A DNA stretch of 36,984 nt from an uncultured Clostridia bacterium. GTDB taxonomy: Bacteria > Bacillota > Clostridia > Lachnospirales > Lachnospiraceae. Position 1 is the stretch's first letter; the number at the start of each line of letters is the position of its first letter. Below are positions 36,092-36,984 of the stretch, piece by piece. The position numbers and the translations under genes were made by a program. Under the pieces are notes generated by a model that saw only the letters and a program-made list of their open reading frames with translations, did not search any database and was not told the origin of the DNA. The stretch lies in assembly GCA_946401715.1 (NCBI GenBank), contig CAMIVF010000002.1, forward strand, positions 1-36,984. Reading direction: 5' to 3'.

Positions 36092-36984
36092 TCAGCCGGC
36101 CGGTCTGATCTTCGCAAAGTCCACTGCATAAAGCGGATAGAACGTGTAGCCGGTAAATTCCGGATTCAGCACGACAAAGTCGGCAAGATCCTGAATGTAG
36201 ACATTCGCCGCAGTGTCGGAAAGGATCTTTTCCGCTTCCTTGTAAGCCGCAGCCTGCGCCTCATCCTCGGTGGTATGCTGCGCCTTTTCGATGGCCGCAT
36301 CATACTCTTTGTTGCTGTAATTGATCATGTTCGAGGAATCAGTGGACACCCACCGCTGAAGCAGTGCATCCGGACTCAGATAAGCCGCGTCGAAGCCGAT
36401 CACGGTTGCCTCAAAGTCTCTGTCCTGATAGACATCGTTCAGCCAGGTATTCCATTCCACCTTTTTGATGTGGGCATTGATTCCCACCGCCGACAGCATC
36501 TCAACAATGACGTTGGCCGTATCCACATGCGGCGTATAGTTGGAGGGGACCTTAATGGTGAATTCAAGTCCCGTAGCCCCTGCTTCTTCCAAAAGCTCCA
36601 TCGCCTTCTGCGGATCATACGGATAGGCATCCACCAGGCTCTCATCAAAGTACTTGGTGAAGCTGGGATAGACACTGCTTCCAAGCTTCGTGCCATGGCC
36701 ATCCTCTGTCAGATCAAGAATGCCGTCAATGTCAATGGCATAGCACAGTGCCTGACGCACACGCTCATCGTCAAACGGGGCTTTCCCGTTGTTCAGATAG
36801 AGCGCCTGCACGAGGTTCATTTCTCCCTCGATCACCTCATACCCGTTGGACAGGTTATTCACCTGGTCCAGCGTCAGATGGAACGCCAGATCCAGCGTAC
36901 CCGCGCTGAGGGCAGTGTAGAGCGCGTTCGCGTCCTCATAGATCCTGCAGGTTACCTTGGTAAGCGCTGCCTTCTCCCCGTAGT
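36092..36984 (-). CDS. peptide ABC transporter substrate-binding protein, family 5 (5' end outside window)
   Basis: PFDDERVRQALCYAIDIDGILDLTEDGHG, AKVKLLEEAG-like AMELLEEAGATGLEFTIKVP. The frame stays open from 36862 to the edge: YGEKAALTKVTCRIYEDANALYTALSAGTLDLAFHLTLDQVNNLSNGYEV, so the listed start at 36862 (a GTG) is internal. Confidence 0.93.
   Translation of the reverse strand, partial: YGEKAALTKVTCRIYEDANALYTALSAGTLDLAFHLTLDQVNNLSNGYEVIEGEMNLVQALYLNNGKAPFDDERVRQALCYAIDIDGILDLTEDGHGTKLGSSVYPSFTKYFDESLVDAYPYDPQKAMELLEEAGATGLEFTIKVPSNYTPHVDTANVIVEMLSAVGINAHIKKVEWNTWLNDVYQDRDFEATVIGFDAAYLSPDALLQRWVSTDSSNMINYSNKEYDAAIEKAQHTTEDEAQAAAYKEAEKILSDTAANVYIQDLADFVVLNPEFTGYTFYPLYAVDFAKIRPAG

Noticed and set aside
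34500-36131. 543-aa plus-strand ORF
   Set aside because: Antisense to the dppC/dppB-like permeases; composition typical of a shadow ORF.
1-36984. CRISPR arrays, rRNA, tRNA, prophage or intact IS element
   Set aside because: No regular repeat-spacer pattern, no recognised RNA gene sequence, and no phage structural or active transposase genes seen on reading.

Overview
The window is bacterial chromosomal DNA of Firmicutes/Clostridia (Lachnospiraceae-like) character, densely coded and mostly on the minus strand. Supported genes: a trxB-like/trxA pair, an Atg22/UMF1-type MFS transporter, a small FakA/DAK-like domain protein, an RlmI-like methyltransferase, an AI-2E-type permease, an aspartate aminotransferase, a C39-like peptidase, an alpha/beta hydrolase, ahcY, an mtaD-like deaminase, a DUF4428-like zinc-ribbon protein, two lipoproteins, a Y1/RAYT-like protein, a large CapA-domain protein, single-chain purL, a beta-lactamase-fold protein, an Mrp ATPase, aminopeptidase P, coaX, an MBL hydrolase and a dpp/opp peptide ABC operon that runs off the right edge. 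I saw no rRNA, tRNA, CRISPR array, prophage or active transposon. The most unusual segment is about 27064-27886. It has a 224-bp element bounded by perfect 35-bp inverted repeats with nested hairpins inside. Next to it is a 14-bp palindrome wrapped around a perfect extended -10 box, driving a coiled-coil plus resolvase-type HTH protein. The heptamer CGCAGGC occurs as two inverted pairs across these two structures. Other leads: a RAYT-like protein whose HUH motif reads RIR, a beta-lactamase-fold protein without SxxK/KTG, a thioredoxin reductase without NADPH motifs, a solitary FakA-like domain, and an unlisted 44-aa ORF with a good RBS. All family assignments are from motif recognition by eye; no searches were run.
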